Source of the DNA: Elysia chlorotica | Lineage: Eukaryota > Mollusca > Gastropoda > Plakobranchidae | DNA length: 64,000 nt | Reading direction: 5' to 3' | Assembly (NCBI GenBank): GCA_003991915.1 | Contig: RQTK01000003.1 | Location: forward strand, 1,869,778-1,933,777 | Made by a program: the position numbers and the translations under genes | Shown here: in pieces, positions 23,673 to 55,163 of the stretch | Layout: the number at the start of each line of letters is the position of its first letter | Numbering within the stretch: the stretch's first letter is position 1 | The notes under the pieces: generated by a model | Database searches by the model: none | The model's input: only the letters and a program-made list of their open reading frames with translations | Told to the model about the DNA's origin: nothing

Positions 23673-23957
23673 TCTGTTTGTAATACGAGCAATGTGGATA
23701 ACTTAGTAGGCTAAAGTTTGTTTTTAATCGTAACTTAGTTATAACTGATGTTTTCAATCATTTCGCTTAGTAAATCCGTGCTCTGTTACTTTACGATTTG
23801 TTCAATTTTAAAATATCACTAAAAGCGAATAATTATTTGCTCAATACATTTCTTCACTCGCAAATTGAGTTTTGTATAATTATCTTGACAAGTGGACTAT
23901 TGAATTAACAAGTGTGTTTGACACATAAAAATTTAAACCTGGAATAGACAGATTTAT

Positions 23958-24001
23958 ACAGATAGAGTAAGAGAGAGAGAGACAGATTTATACAGATAGA
24001 G

Positions 24002-24076
<75 letters not shown>
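23958..24076. repeat. GA microsatellite with a short direct duplication
   Basis: A segment CAGATTTATACAGATAGAG followed by GA units occurs twice in a row (about 23949 and 23982), then about 36 GA units. Confidence 0.9.
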
Positions 24077-32800
<8,724 letters not shown>

Positions 32801-32898
32801 ACAAAAAACAACAACATTGTAAATACCAGACATTGCAAGAGTGGTTTTATTTAGTATGTACGTGAAGATTATGATTATTATGAATCGTTAAACTATTT

Positions 32899-43651
<10,753 letters not shown>

Positions 43652-43689
43652 GTTTTCTTCCTTTCTATTAACCTTGTCAAAGAAAAAGG

Positions 43690-45440
43690 AAGAAATAATA
43701 GTTATCAGTTATCAAGCGTAAAAAACCCTCCAGCCCTTTGTAGTTTTAGGGTCATTTATTAAATCAGCGTTATGACACACACACACACACTCACAACGTC
43801 AACATTTTGTCCTATTCCGCTTTCAATGAAAGTTGGTGTGGTGACTAATGTGATGTTGATGAACATGATAAACATATTGTTAGGCTACTAATAACAGATG
43901 AATAGAATAGGAAAGCAGGAATTGCATTAAGTTTTATTCGGAAGAAATACATTTGATCCAAACATCTCAAACATAAAAATAACAATAAAAAGGTACTTCT
44001 AGAGAAAAAGAATTTAATATCAACAGAAAAAAAAGTTCAAAATACATAATAGAAAAATATAATACTATTATAAAATAATTTACGCTAAGCGTAATTTGCA
44101 TTATGCATACATTATGTATAATATAAACAAAATCAGAAATTTAAAATCATCTCTTTAGCGCGAATCATAGAATGCAGTCATTATAAATTTCTGTTTGCTA
44201 TATTGGTGTTGATTGTTATATCCTTCCGTTTTTTTTTTGCATTGACCTTTCTATAGTGTGTATTACTGTTTTGATCGTGCGACTACATAGTCCACATTCT
44301 TCATTGTAACTATGATCATTGCAGCAAAGACGTAACGGTCTAGTAAAAAACCATAGCTAGTTTAGTTTTGACCAGTTTTTTTTCCATGAGTCCAGGCAGT
44401 ACTCCAATACAGTACGAATGGCTATTCTGATTCCTCCAGTATTTTTATATATTAAGCTGGACCATTGTTTGATGATAGCAATCGTTGTTTTTGTCTGTAT
44501 GCCAATTGCGCACTCTGCGTCCTCTGCTTTTGTGGACACATAAATATTGTGGACAAGTATTTACAATTTCCGAAGGACAATTGTTGACTTTTATATCTGC
44601 TTCTTGTCCCCACCTATGTGCAAATCATATCGTATTTAACTGCAGTCGGTTTTTATCTATACCTCATCTACCATCTCCAAAAGATTCCTCATGTTTTGAA
44701 GCTGCTGCTATAAGTGCTTAAAGATAAAAGAGTTATAAAACTAACCTAAGATAGTGTTATGGTGTACAATTATTTTTTAACTTTCGCTCTTTTTGAATTT
44801 CAAGAATTGATGATATGTTTGTTTAGAAAGATTATGTGTCCGTTAGCCAAATACGTTAGCCATAATTTTTAGCGCAAGAGTTAAGATGAAAATAATGTTT
44901 CCGAACTAATCGCACTTAATAACTAGATGATGATATAAGAAAAAAAATTAATATAAATTATTGTAATTATTGTCTTCGCGTATTTTATATTGTACATACA
45001 CTTATGAAACTTATTGCGCGTTTCTCTCTTGATAACTTATTTACATTTGAGTAGATGAAGATATCAAATGTTTGTAAGTTTTGTTCCATAGTAAAATATC
45101 GTAATAATAATTAGGTACTTTGACAACGAATGGACGCTGGATAAAAAGTAGAAAAATATACTTCTTTGTCAACTAAAACTTCTATTTCAAAATATTGAGA
45201 GTAGTAACCTTTATATTTGTAGTCAAACAATTAAGTATTACGTTTGTTTGTGCTTGTTCATAAGTTCAACATTTAAAGTATTTAATTAGCCATGATTTAA
45301 ATTGTTAAACATTTATGAAGCTCGTAAAATAAATAATAGATGCGTAAAATTAGAGTGTAGTCAATTGTTTTATATGGGCAATATAATACCTGAAACCAAC
45401 AATCTTTATCTGGCATCAATGCTTGATGATCCATAATAAG
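43690..45440. other. First intron of the SLC22 gene, nothing else recognised
   Basis: AT-rich. A 60-codon minus-strand frame at 44357-44539 (KAEDAECAIGIQTKTT ...) and an overlapping plus-strand frame with C-x(3)-C-x-N-H look like old retroelement debris but I could not place them in a family. Confidence 0.35.
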
Positions 45441-45450
45441 TAAAACTTAC

Positions 45451-45600
45451 CGACTTTTAAGATCAACGCATAGGGAAATTGCTTTGCAGAGGATAAGGGC
45501 TGTGAATGGCACAAAGAATGTTTTACAGTCTTTTGGTTCTGAGTAGGAGTCCTGTTTCAGGGACGACCAGCGTCTTGTCGCTAGCGTAATATGTAATAGT
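45451..45600 (-). other. Probable 5' leader exon of the SLC22 gene
   Basis: A consensus donor AAAAGTCG|GTAAGT at 45451/45450 with no open frame upstream fits a non-coding first exon feeding the acceptor before 43651. The 5' end is not defined. Confidence 0.35.
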
Positions 45601-45938
45601 AACTTTAAAACTGCGGATGTACATGGAGTCTCGTATGTAGGACAACAGTGATAGTGGACATGACATCATATCAGGTTAGGGGACTGCTTTATCCTCGAAG
45701 TAAATCAAACTATCATTTATTAGTTTCAGTATAATATGAAACTTTCTTTAGAATCAACTTGCTTCCTCAATACTTGAAATGTGTCGCACGATTTTTGGAT
45801 ACAAACGTTTGAAAAAATGGGGTTTATCTTTTATTCAGAGTTTTCATTCTCAAAAACTTGCAAATCTTGACTTATAAAGAATGAAATAAAATGAATTTAT
45901 AGACTAACAGTAACAACTGATAGTTCAATTTGACATTT

Positions 45939-46711
45939 NNNNNNNNNNNNNNNNNNNNNNNNNNNNNNNNNNNNNNNNNNNNNNNNNNNNNNNNNNNNNN
46001 NNNNNNNNNNNNNNNNNNNNNNNNNNNNNNNNNNNNNNNNNNNNNNNNNNNNNNNNNNNNNNNNNNNNNNNNNNNNNNNNNNNNNNNNNNNNNNNNNNNN
46101 NNNNNNNNNNNNNNNNNNNNNNNNNNNNNNNNNNNNNNNNNNNNNNNNNNNNNNNNNNNNNNNNNNNNNNNNNNNNNNNNNNNNNNNNNNNNNNNNNNNN
46201 NNNNNNNNNNNNNNNNNNNNNNNNNNNNNNNNNNNNNNNNNNNNNNNNNNNNNNNNNNNNNNNNNNNNNNNNNNNNNNNNNNNNNNNNNNNNNNNNNNNN
46301 NNNNNNNNNNNNNNNNNNNNNNNNNNNNNNNNNNNNNNNNNNNNNNNNNNNNNNNNNNNNNNNNNNNNNNNNNNNNNNNNNNNNNNNNNNNNNNNNNNNN
46401 NNNNNNNNNNNNNNNNNNNNNNNNNNNNNNNNNNNNNNNNNNNNNNNNNNNNNNNNNNNNNNNNNNNNNNNNNNNNNNNNNNNNNNNNNNNNNNNNNNNN
46501 NNNNNNNNNNNNNNNNNNNNNNNNNNNNNNNNNNNNNNNNNNNNNNNNNNNNNNNNNNNNNNNNNNNNNNNNNNNNNNNNNNNNNNNNNNNNNNNNNNNN
46601 NNNNNNNNNNNNNNNNNNNNNNNNNNNNNNNNNNNNNNNNNNNNNNNNNNNNNNNNNNNNNNNNNNNNNNNNNNNNNNNNNNNNNNNNNNNNNNNNNNNN
46701 NNNNNNNNNNN
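45939..46711. other. Assembly gap (773 undetermined bases)
   Basis: A run of N between the SLC22 leader and the beta-lactamase-fold gene. Their promoters may partly lie here. Confidence 0.99.
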
Positions 46712-47466
46712 GTCAGGGAGAGGGGGTAAGGGCGAAGGATATAATGATTCAGTGACCATGCCCAAAGGGAAGATGGTGTGACTTAGATACATTATGTCAA
46801 GTGATGCTCAACATTCGGTATTTAATTTTTGACAGGGCTTTTGTAGACACGCGTGGATTGCTCAAGATGACTACGTGTAACTCTGTGGAAAGGAAACGTG
46901 TACGCTCAAGATTTAGTGTGTAGGTCCAAGGCTGTGGATTTAAAGAGTGACCACCTCAAACAGCTGTGTGTATTTCTATTAGACCCTTCTAAGTCCATTT
47001 TCACAATTTCTCTTCTCAGTTTCTCGTGTATTAGTTCAAGGTGATATTCTTTTCTCTTTACCTAAGAAGGTTTGTTGCAATCACCAGTTCATTGTGTGTG
47101 TCTGCCGTTATACCGACGAAATTGTAATTGCGAGCAACCTCTCTTCAAATCGAATTTTAAGTTCTTGCTTGAGTGATCGTCAGCTTAACTTTTGTTAAAA
47201 AAATTGTTTAATGAACTTCACTATTTTGACTCAAATAGTATTCTGACAGAGCACTTGTTTTACAAACTCTTAATATTTTAAATAAAATATTGTTTAATTA
47301 TATATGGTTATATCTCTCTGTCAGTAAAACCTATTGTTTTAACGTTTACTAAGTAAACTGAATTATAAGTTTAATAATCCTATAAAAGATAGTTAAACTG
47401 TCAGTAAACCGTGTATATATAATTATTTGTACCGTTTCAACTCAACCTTCTCAATTCCTTCTCATC

Positions 47467-47674
47467 ATGAGGCAGAAAGCGATGAAGAGTCCCAGACAAA
47501 ACCCGGCGCTCTCGCCCAGACTGGTAGTGACCTGTCTGGTTGTGCTGATAGCCCTGTTTCCAGAGTCAAGAGCAGACCTGCTCAACTCAGAAGATGAACA
47601 ACGCCTGATGAGTTTTGTAAACAACCTGATGGAGTGCCGAAACATTCCGGGATTAACTATGACTCTAGTAAAAG
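47467..47674 (+). CDS. Beta-lactamase-fold gene, exon 1
   Basis: ATG in TCATCATGAGG; an alternative in-frame Met at residue 6 is possible. Donor GTAAAAG|GTACCC, phase 1. Encodes the signal peptide and the start of the fold (NIPGLTMTLVK). Confidence 0.85.
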
Positions 47675-49535
47675 GTACCCTTTTATATTGTTTTATTGTG
47701 AGTACGTTTGGTTCATGTGTAAATGCCTACCTACTCAGCTTTATGGAAACGGGTCTCTACTTTTTTTTTTTCAAAGAATCCGTATTATGCGGAAACATGG
47801 AACCCCACTGACATTTGAACCGAAACCTCCTGCTCATCAGTAATGAGCACTTATCGACTAAGCTATGGCGGATCCGTTCTATTAGATGTTTCAAAAGCTG
47901 TACCTTCTACCCTTTCCTGTTTCGTTTTTCTCCTCACTGTGATGAACAGTTATCACCAATCAAGGGTTACCAATAATGTATTGAATACTATGCTTGTTTA
48001 TACTGTTTTTTTTCAACTACGGCACATTTTTTTGGAAATCGATCGCTTTATATAAATTGCCCATTAGACTGTTTTGATCGTACAAGTACAGAAATCTTTG
48101 TTTTGCAGTGTCACACATACATTTCTTTCATGCACAGAGTTTGTGTATAAGTTGAGAAGAAAAAAACCCCTACCTTTTCTACTTATTCGGCTTATCGACA
48201 ATTTCTTTAAAACTGTACATTATCATACCGTTCTTGTAGGAAAATGAAAACTTTTGTACATAGTGTGATGGACCTTTCAATCTTTAAAAAATATATTTAG
48301 AGTGTATAATATATTAATAATATGTTTTTCATCACTTTGATACAAGTAAGGACAACTCTGAAGTTCACTCAAAACTTTTCCATTGTACGATATAAATACT
48401 TTGTATTGTTTCGGCTTGATAAAATAAAAAAAAATGTTGCCAGTTAAACCTTTTGCCTTTTGGTCAAAAATTTCAAATGCATAAATAAACTTAAAACAAA
48501 GGTGCTTTCGAAATGGGCGACCATAGCCCATAATTTTCTAATGGGTAAGTAATCTTGCCACTCTGATATAACACGGATAACAAACAATTATTTTGGAACT
48601 CAAATGGCCAACTCATATTTAAAAATTACACTTTTATCTGTGAGCAATATCAAATTATTATTTTTTTCAATCTTAATCGCAGGCAAAGAACACAAAACGT
48701 ACTCTGTGGGCGTGTCCAACAAAGAGACAGGCGAAGCTGTCGACTCCAGCACACTGTTTTACCTAGGGTCTCTCACCCAGTCCTTTACCTCAACACTTAT
48801 CGCTGTTTTGACGCAGCGCTCCGGGAACGTGTAAGTGGCAACTACAACATAGCATTATCTAAGCCAATAACTATTCAAGCAAGGCTAGTTTTTGGTAATA
48901 AGCCTTAATGAAAAATATCATGTGTTTTGATGGCTGTGTTTTCGCTATTTTAACTTACCAGAAAAAAAACTTTTGAAGGGATAAACTGGTGCAAGTGGTA
49001 AAGCCTTGGTCACCCAATCGGGTATCCAATTTTATTCCCCTACTGGATGGGTCGGTGTCAGTGTAATGTGACGGGCTGAGGTAGGGGTGCAGGTCTCCCT
49101 GCTTTGTCTGGTGTGTTGCAGCACATAAAATTGTCAAACGTCAGTCTTGGGGTCCGCCCACACGACAGTCTATTTTGTGCTAAAGTTGTACGTTAAGCAA
49201 CCAACTCAACTCAAGTTCCAATCGGAAAATTCGGGGGTCGAAACCCTCGATCGGGCTATTGGATTTCGCCTTTTATTGGTTAGATCGACGTCAGTAAAAT
49301 GTCTTGTTATCCCCGCGAATGGTCTCGTGTGTAGCAGCAGGTAAATTTTTAAGACGTTCATCTTGAGACTTCGCAGTATAGGATTCCCAGAAAACGTAAA
49401 ACTAGAAGATAGAGTCCCTCCCATAAAGACAAATTCGAAGCAAAAACAAAAACAACAAATAAAAACCAAAAACAACAAAACAACCAACAAAGCAAAAAAA
49501 AACAACAACAAAGAAAAAGCAAAACCAACAACAGC

Positions 49536-49580
<45 letters not shown>

Positions 49581-50011
49581 GCAATAACAACAACAGCAGC
49601 AATAACAACAACAACAGAACTAAAACAACATACATTTTTTATTTCGCGCTACAATTACGAGAGAGAGGATTATCCAATTGCTGTAATCTAGATGCTTGTA
49701 AGCTAAAAAAAAACTGTTAATAAAAATTTACTTGCCTAATCAAAAAAATATTGTTATGTTATTTCGAAAAAAAAATTGGCGTCGCCTTATTTTTTGTTTC
49801 CCGTGCAAAGGTATTTTGAAATGTCCAACAAAATAATAATTTTCTGTTTACCACAGAATCCACTTTGACTCACCGATCGCCCAGCTCATTGGTGGCGAAC
49901 TGAGACTCACAAACAAAGTCCTCTCGGAGGAGATAACTCTAAGGGACGCCCTAATGCACAGAACTGGTTTATCTACAGGTTTGTATAGTGTTTTCATGCT
50001 AGGCATTGTAA

Positions 50012-50067
<56 letters not shown>

Positions 50068-53000
50068 TGAAAGAGAGACAGGCAGAGGAAGAGAGAGTGA
50101 CAGAGAGAACGAGAGAATTAGAGAGAGGAGTTAAACTGGTTTGTGTTTCTGTTGTTACTGATATTAAATTTTTTTTATGCTACTTAATTTAACATTTGAA
50201 AATGATTACACTTCTTATGAAATGAAAACAAATCAGAAAAATGGGTAAAACCATAAACTACATGTACTTCTCGTGCGAAAAATTTGAGGAAAAGAAAATG
50301 CAATGAAAAAATATACGTAACAACAAAAACAAGGTTGGTGGGATGGAAATAGATTGTTTTTATCATTGTCTTTATTTATTTATTTATTTATTGTTTTATA
50401 GGTAAAGATGTAGGTATCTTGCCATCAATGTTGAAAAATTAAAGAACATCATCAAAGTCGAAGTAAAATGAAAAGAAGATCAACTCAAACAGTTTTCATA
50501 TTTTCAGCGTAAAATTACTGGGTTGTGGTTTACAACTTTTCACGTTTAGAATATTACGCCTATAATAAATCGAAAACTACTTCCTATTTTAATCCTACCT
50601 GGGTCGTTCTCCACTAATTCATTATGCACTGTGTGTCTGTGTGTGTGTGCGTGTCTCACACAGGTAGCATTGGAGCCCTGACAGGACTGCCCAAAGCGAT
50701 GTCAAGAGGGGAGGTAGTCAAGTGAGTGACAAGAGTTGATTGATTAGGCGGGCGTAACTGAACTTTTAAGTTGATGGGTCGTAATCTAAGCGTATCTGAT
50801 CTATCAGGTCGTAATTCAATATAACCACTGCAATACTTTCATGTAGTTGCAATCTTTGATTTGGTTTACAGAGAGCCGGTAGTTCAATAAGTCACTGCTT
50901 GGTACTCAGAGTAGGAGTCCACGGTTCGAATCTCGGATCTTAGCTTAATATTTCCTTAGAAAACAGAGATGGTTTGAAAACAGCCAAATATTAACAGTTT
51001 GGTTTCATAATGAGAAGTAGTTATTGTTATAGGATTTCGGATTTTATTTTAACTAGTTAGAGATAATACGTTCTCCTTTGGGTTCTGCTTGCCTATCAAG
51101 CTTATTGCCCTTCTAGTAACACAATCGTGCCAATGTTAAATCCTCAAACAGATTACATGGAACTCTGAAATAGCAAAATTAAAACAAGAAAGCAACACTG
51201 CAGATATCTTCTAGAGCTCCTCTGATTGTGAAACTCATGTATGCCAACTCTTTATAATATCGCATTAGTTATTGGCGTAGAGAAAATATGGCACGGGGTC
51301 TAGATCACCCAATCCTGGGGATGACCAACTGTATAAATATAAATACATTACACAACTTAACATGCCACCGTCCTTAAAAATTAAAGTATTGGATACAAAA
51401 CGAAGTAATAGTTTTTGAGCTTGGTGTATAGAAATGCTTAATTCAAGTATGTGCTGTGATATGTCGATTCATACGTTTCAATGGGTATGTATGCATATAG
51501 TAAAAAAAAAAACCCACAACTTATTGTCGCTTTAAATATTTAACCATAACATTATAATGAGTTAAACAATCTACATCCATATACTGTCCTGTGCTATGCT
51601 TTTTTGAAAGCCTTATATTTTTCATTAAATATTCTAAAAATTGGATACTATTTTCAACCTCCACAACCAACCATTGTGTTTGCACAAATAATACGTTTTT
51701 TTTGTTCGTTTGATAATAGAATACGGTTTATGTTGATACATTCTTTCCATAAGGCAAATTGTTTTTTTGTTCTACAACACCTAGCCAATTGAAGTATCTG
51801 CCGCTGCTGGGAGTGTTCCGAGACGACTTCAGCTTCAACCAGTTCATCTACACCCTGGCAGCCTACGTTGGGGAGAAAATCACCGGAAGTACTTGGGAGA
51901 AACTGATGCGCACGCATCTTCTGGATCGCCTGCTCATGTCATCCACCATTGTGGAAGCGGATGACGTCACCGCACCTGGCTTTGCCAGATCTTACGTCTC
52001 AGAAAAAGGCGTTTTGAAAGAGATCAACAGCAAACTGTTCGAGTGAGTTATGCGTCTCGTCTCTGTGACTGAATATTTCTAATAGTTTGGTGGCTCTTGC
52101 AAACATTAGAATGTTAATAAAAGGTTAAAATGTTAAAAATGTAGGGGAATAGCTATCAAATGAACTGTCAGTGCAGACGGGTAAATAAATTTCGCTTTTA
52201 AAATAAATTAGTACAATTATTGTTTTAGTTTTATTCTGTTGATGAAAATAATTTTGCCTATACTGATCGTAAGTCTTAGAAATAGGTATATCTTTTTCAT
52301 GCATAATATATTATACGTTTTATATAGCATTTTAACTTTAGTGTAATGGTTTATGTAGTGCACGATCACTAAAACGCTCCATGTAGGTCTTAAAATTATA
52401 AATGGGGATATTTTAATTTTTCTACACGCGATAAATAAGCAACTATCAATATTGTTAAATCGGTATGGCCCATGATAATAAATAGCTATGCAATTGCTGT
52501 AGTTTAATTGGGGAGATGTTTAAGTAGCAAAAGCAATATGCAAAAAAATAAACAAAAAAAACAAACAAACAACTTATGTGCGAATGATTAGTTTGGAAAA
52601 AAAAGTATAAATAGTAGCCTAATGGTAGTAACAGCGGTATAATTCCCAAATCAAGGTACGCAGTATAGCTAACTATTTTAATAGTACTTTTGCTAAAGTA
52701 AAGTTAAAGTGTAAGATATGGTAGCTATAGCAATTTTGTTTACGTTAGCTTGAGGTTGATAATTCATAATTAATATATAATGAGATATAACCATGGCTCT
52801 TTTTACAAAACAAATATGACGAAAGATCCAAGGAAAATATTTTTGAGAACAAAATTTAGGCCACTAAAGTTTAATCAGATGTTACATCGTAAGATTTAGT
52901 TTTCTGTCCAATTAAATACATTTAATATCTAAACCAACTTGCGGTTACAGACAAACACCTCAACTCATGTTTACGCCTATTTACCAATTTCTCCCTCTCA

Positions 53001-55163
53001 CTACCAGTGCTGGCCCCCTGGCGCCAGCTTCCTTCATGTTCACCAACGCTGACGACATGGTGAAGGCGCTCAAGTTCTTCCTGGGCGCCCCCAACCTGTT
53101 GTCCCAGGTGCAGCTTCCCGGACCAGTCCTGGAGGAGGTGATGACCCCTCGCACCCTCCTGCCCGCCGGATTCCGGGAAGCCCTGGACAAGTCCAGCTAC
53201 GTCTGGCCGGTGCCTGACATCAGTGTCGGTTACGCCATGGGCTTTTTCAGGAATGTGTACAGAGGTGAGTGCTAGGAAATCGATGGTGTTTGATTAACAA
53301 AACAGCATGCTACGGTGGCCTTTATCAATTCAATTTTCCTTGAAGAAATGGTGAAAAAAGACATGAAATACAAAACAGTCAACTGTTACAAAATCATCAA
53401 AGATGAAACAAGATGAACAAACACAACCCAAGAACAATCGCAAAAATAATCCGCGGAAACACGCACTCATAAAAACAAAAATTACCAAAATGTCTCGCAC
53501 CACACGTGTATTAGTGTTTAAATCGAGAGAAGAACACTTCTAAGCTCAATTTTATTATTTAGAAAAAATCTTGATAAATAGAAAAGAAGAAAGAAATTAT
53601 CAAGGTTTTTTTTTGAACAATTTTGTATTATTCTGAGCATATTGCAGGGTCTCCAAAAATTTTTTGTGTTCATACCCCAATTTACTTGTGTTTTAAAACA
53701 ATTGATTTTGAAAGAAAAGCATGAACGTATTACGGTCTTGATAACACTTTTCTTATTTTTTAAATATAAAATATTGTAAATACAATGGGCCATGTTCATT
53801 TTTTATACGCACAAGAGGGCTCAACAACGTTGTACTATCGAATCTTATGAAAAAAAGTATTGTTTTATTATATCTTTACTTATTTTGTCAGGCATGCAAG
53901 TGCCGTGGCACGCCAGCTCCAGCCATGGGTTTACGTCTATCATGTGGATGGTGCCAGAGAGAGGCATTGGTGTCTTCATCTCCATCAACGGTCAGAAGTA
54001 TTCCACCACCCCACTCACGCCTTTACAGGTATAGCAAAAAAGATAGCTCTGTGCGTCACTTTACTTTGAATATTATAGTGCAACATAATTGTTGTTTACT
54101 TTTTACTTTATTTCGTCATAATTTAGAGATACCAAGCATCGTGTATAATTTATATTGTATCCCCAAAAACAAATAAATCTGTTTCAAAAATCGTGCTCTT
54201 AGTCCCGTACAAATACCGTGCAGTTAAATTCAATAAACCTACGAATTCACGGCCTCTACTATTTTGCAAAACACAAAATATTTATGTATCTCTCAAACCT
54301 CAAAGACATGTTCAACAACATTAATTCAACTGACCCTTATTTCTTAAAAAGCAAACTAAAAAGAATTTATAACAGGCGTATTGTTATAACATGAATCGGG
54401 AACTGACTACCCACCTGCTCATAAAAATACAGATTTTGATAATGTATTCTTCATAATCTATTTCAACTTAAAGATACACGATTAGAAAAGAGAATGAATG
54501 ACTGGAATGCACTTGTATCACCCGTAGTACATTGTGTTTGAATTTAATGATGTAAGCACCATGTTTGATCTTAATTGTATGGAATGGAATAAATTGATAG
54601 CGAGCGTTTAAAATATATTGAAATTGAAAATGGTATTTCCCTTTAAAAGTGGATCTATTCCTCAAAGTGTGCGTTTTGACTCTTTAAAAGGTGAGCGTCC
54701 CTAAAAATATCACGACGAAGGTTAAACAAAAAAACACACGATATATAACAAGTGTTGATTGATATTTGCAAAAATCTTATTCGTGATCTGATTTTTTCAG
54801 GCGATAACTTACACAGCTACTGACTTGTTGCTGGGAGAAGACCCTTGGATTAACCAAACTAGTTCGTGCACCTTCCCCGAGCCGTGGATCAAAGTGCCAG
54901 AGTTCCCTGACGTGAAGATGGAGACCAAAGAGGCGGACCACCCGTTAGAGTCGTACATCGGAACATTCGGCAACGATCTGCTGGGCGACATGACCATCAG
55001 GAAGTCCAACACAGACAACCAGGCCTTGTCTATGGTGATGAGTGACGTCACGGGCCAGCTACTTCCCGAGGGTGGAAACATCTTCCGGCTTTTCTTGGAC
55101 GGAAATTTCAACCACCTCCGAGAGCCAGAGGAGGGCAAGCATCCTCTGCCCTTTCTTCGGTAG
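47467..55163 (+). CDS. Secreted serine beta-lactamase-fold protein (peptidase S12/LACTB-like), probable pseudoenzyme
   Basis: Eight exons join in frame to 516 residues: 47467-47674, 48683-48830, 49857-49978, 50664-50721, 51785-52042, 53008-53264, 53892-54028, 54801-55163. Residues 1-36 form a signal peptide (hydrophobic VVTCLVVLIALF, then ESRA). The family layout is clear: PGLTMTLVKGKEHKTYSVGV, FYLGSLTQSFTSTLIAVL, LRDALMHRTGLSTG, LPLLGVFRDDFSFNQF, YVGEKITGSTWEKLM, an AGP..FTNADDMVKALKFFL block, and SSHGFTSIMWMVPERGIGVF, followed by a C-terminal beta-rich domain of the kind often attached to these proteins. In active members the motifs are S-x-x-K, Y-x-N and H-x-G (or K-T-G). Here they read S99-L-T-Q102, F196-N-Q198 and H357-A-S, so only the serine and the His remain. 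Hydrolase activity is therefore doubtful. Similar S12 proteins are known from mollusc shell matrix (gigasin-2-like), a possible but unproven context. Confidence 0.9.
47800..47878 (-). mobile_element. tRNA-like SINE head, antisense
   Basis: Minus strand: CGCCATAGCTTAGTCGATAAG, then AGGAGGTTTCGGTTCAAATG, spaced like A and B boxes. It lies in intron 1 of the beta-lactamase-fold gene. Confidence 0.5.
48683..48830 (+). CDS. Beta-lactamase-fold gene, exon 2 (nucleophile region)
   Basis: Acceptor TCTTAATCGCAG|GC, donor GAACGT|GTAAGT, 148 nt. Carries LGSLTQSFTS; the lysine of S-x-x-K is Gln, codon CAG. Confidence 0.9.
48979..49215 (+). mobile_element. SINE copy, near full length, sense
   Basis: Head ACTGGTGCAAGTGGTAAAGC, then TCCAATTTTATTCCCC, body core GGTCGGTGTCAGTGTAATG, then TCTGGTGTGTTGCAGCAC, CGTCAGTCTTGGGGTCCG and tail CCAACTCAACTC. 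It is the most complete member of the family in the window. Confidence 0.65.
49216..49375 (+). mobile_element. Second SINE copy in tandem, 5'-truncated
   Basis: Starts in GGGGGTCGAAACCCTCGATC, then body GATCGACGTCAGTAAAATG, TCTCGTGTGTAGCAGCAG and GACGTTCATCTTGAGACTTC. It has the same order as the copy just before it, but diverged. Confidence 0.55.
49500..49620. repeat. AAC/CAA microsatellite
   Basis: CAA units with AAT and AGC interruptions in intron 2 of the beta-lactamase-fold gene. Confidence 0.9.
49857..49978 (+). CDS. Beta-lactamase-fold gene, exon 3
   Basis: Acceptor CTGTTTACCACAG|A, donor TCTACAG|GTTTGT, 122 nt. Contains ITLRDALMHRTGLST, equivalent to the L-L-x-H-x-S-G-L motif. Confidence 0.9.
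50013..50064. repeat. GA microsatellite
   Basis: About 26 GA units beginning 35 nt after the exon-3 donor of the beta-lactamase-fold gene. Confidence 0.9.
50664..50721 (+). CDS. Beta-lactamase-fold gene, exon 4
   Basis: Acceptor GTGTCTCACACAG|GT, donor GTAGTCAA|GTGAGT. Only 58 nt (SIGALTGLPKAMSRGEVV); phase fits both sides. Confidence 0.8.
50872..50945 (+). mobile_element. tRNA-like SINE head, sense
   Basis: GCCGGTAGTTCAATAAGTCAC then CCACGGTTCGAATCTCGG, close to A and B boxes; no acceptor stem pairing. In intron 4 of the beta-lactamase-fold gene. Confidence 0.5.
51785..52042 (+). CDS. Beta-lactamase-fold gene, exon 5
   Basis: Acceptor TCTACAACACCTAG|C, donor TTCGA|GTGAGT, 258 nt. Encodes FRDDFSFNQFIYTLAAYVGE; the catalytic Tyr of Y-x-N is Phe and the Asn is Gln. 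Confidence 0.92.
53008..53264 (+). CDS. Beta-lactamase-fold gene, exon 6
   Basis: Acceptor CCCTCTCACTACCAG|T, donor TACAGAG|GTGAGT, 257 nt. GC-rich for the window. Encodes AGPLAPASFMFTNADDMVKA and DISVGYAMGFFRNVYRG. Confidence 0.92.
53892..54028 (+). CDS. Beta-lactamase-fold gene, exon 7
   Basis: Acceptor TTATTTTGTCAG|GC, donor TTACAG|GTATAG, 137 nt. Encodes WHASSSHGFTSIMWMVPERG, the region of the H-x-G motif, here His-Ala-Ser. Confidence 0.9.
54801..55163 (+). CDS. Beta-lactamase-fold gene, terminal exon 8
   Basis: Acceptor TGATTTTTTCAG|GCG. 120 codons to TAG at 55161. Encodes the C-terminal domain (HPLESYIGTFGNDLLGDMTI ...). A weak GT at the stop (TTCG|GTAGGC) could instead be a donor, so a further exon cannot be excluded. 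AATAAA is at 55918. Confidence 0.85.
   Translation, partial: AITYTATDLLLGEDPWINQTSSCTFPEPWIKVPEFPDVKMETKEADHPLESYIGTFGNDLLGDMTIRKSNTDNQALSMVMSDVTGQLLPEGGNIFRLFLDGNFNHLREPEEGKHPLPFLR

Noticed and set aside
44357..44721. Possible retroelement or small gene
   Set aside because: Some protein-like words (KAEDAECAIGIQ; C-x(3)-C-x-N-H) but no consistent order of RT motifs and no splice sites.
45872..46792. Frames of about 300 codons on both strands
   Set aside because: They consist almost wholly of undetermined bases in the assembly gap.
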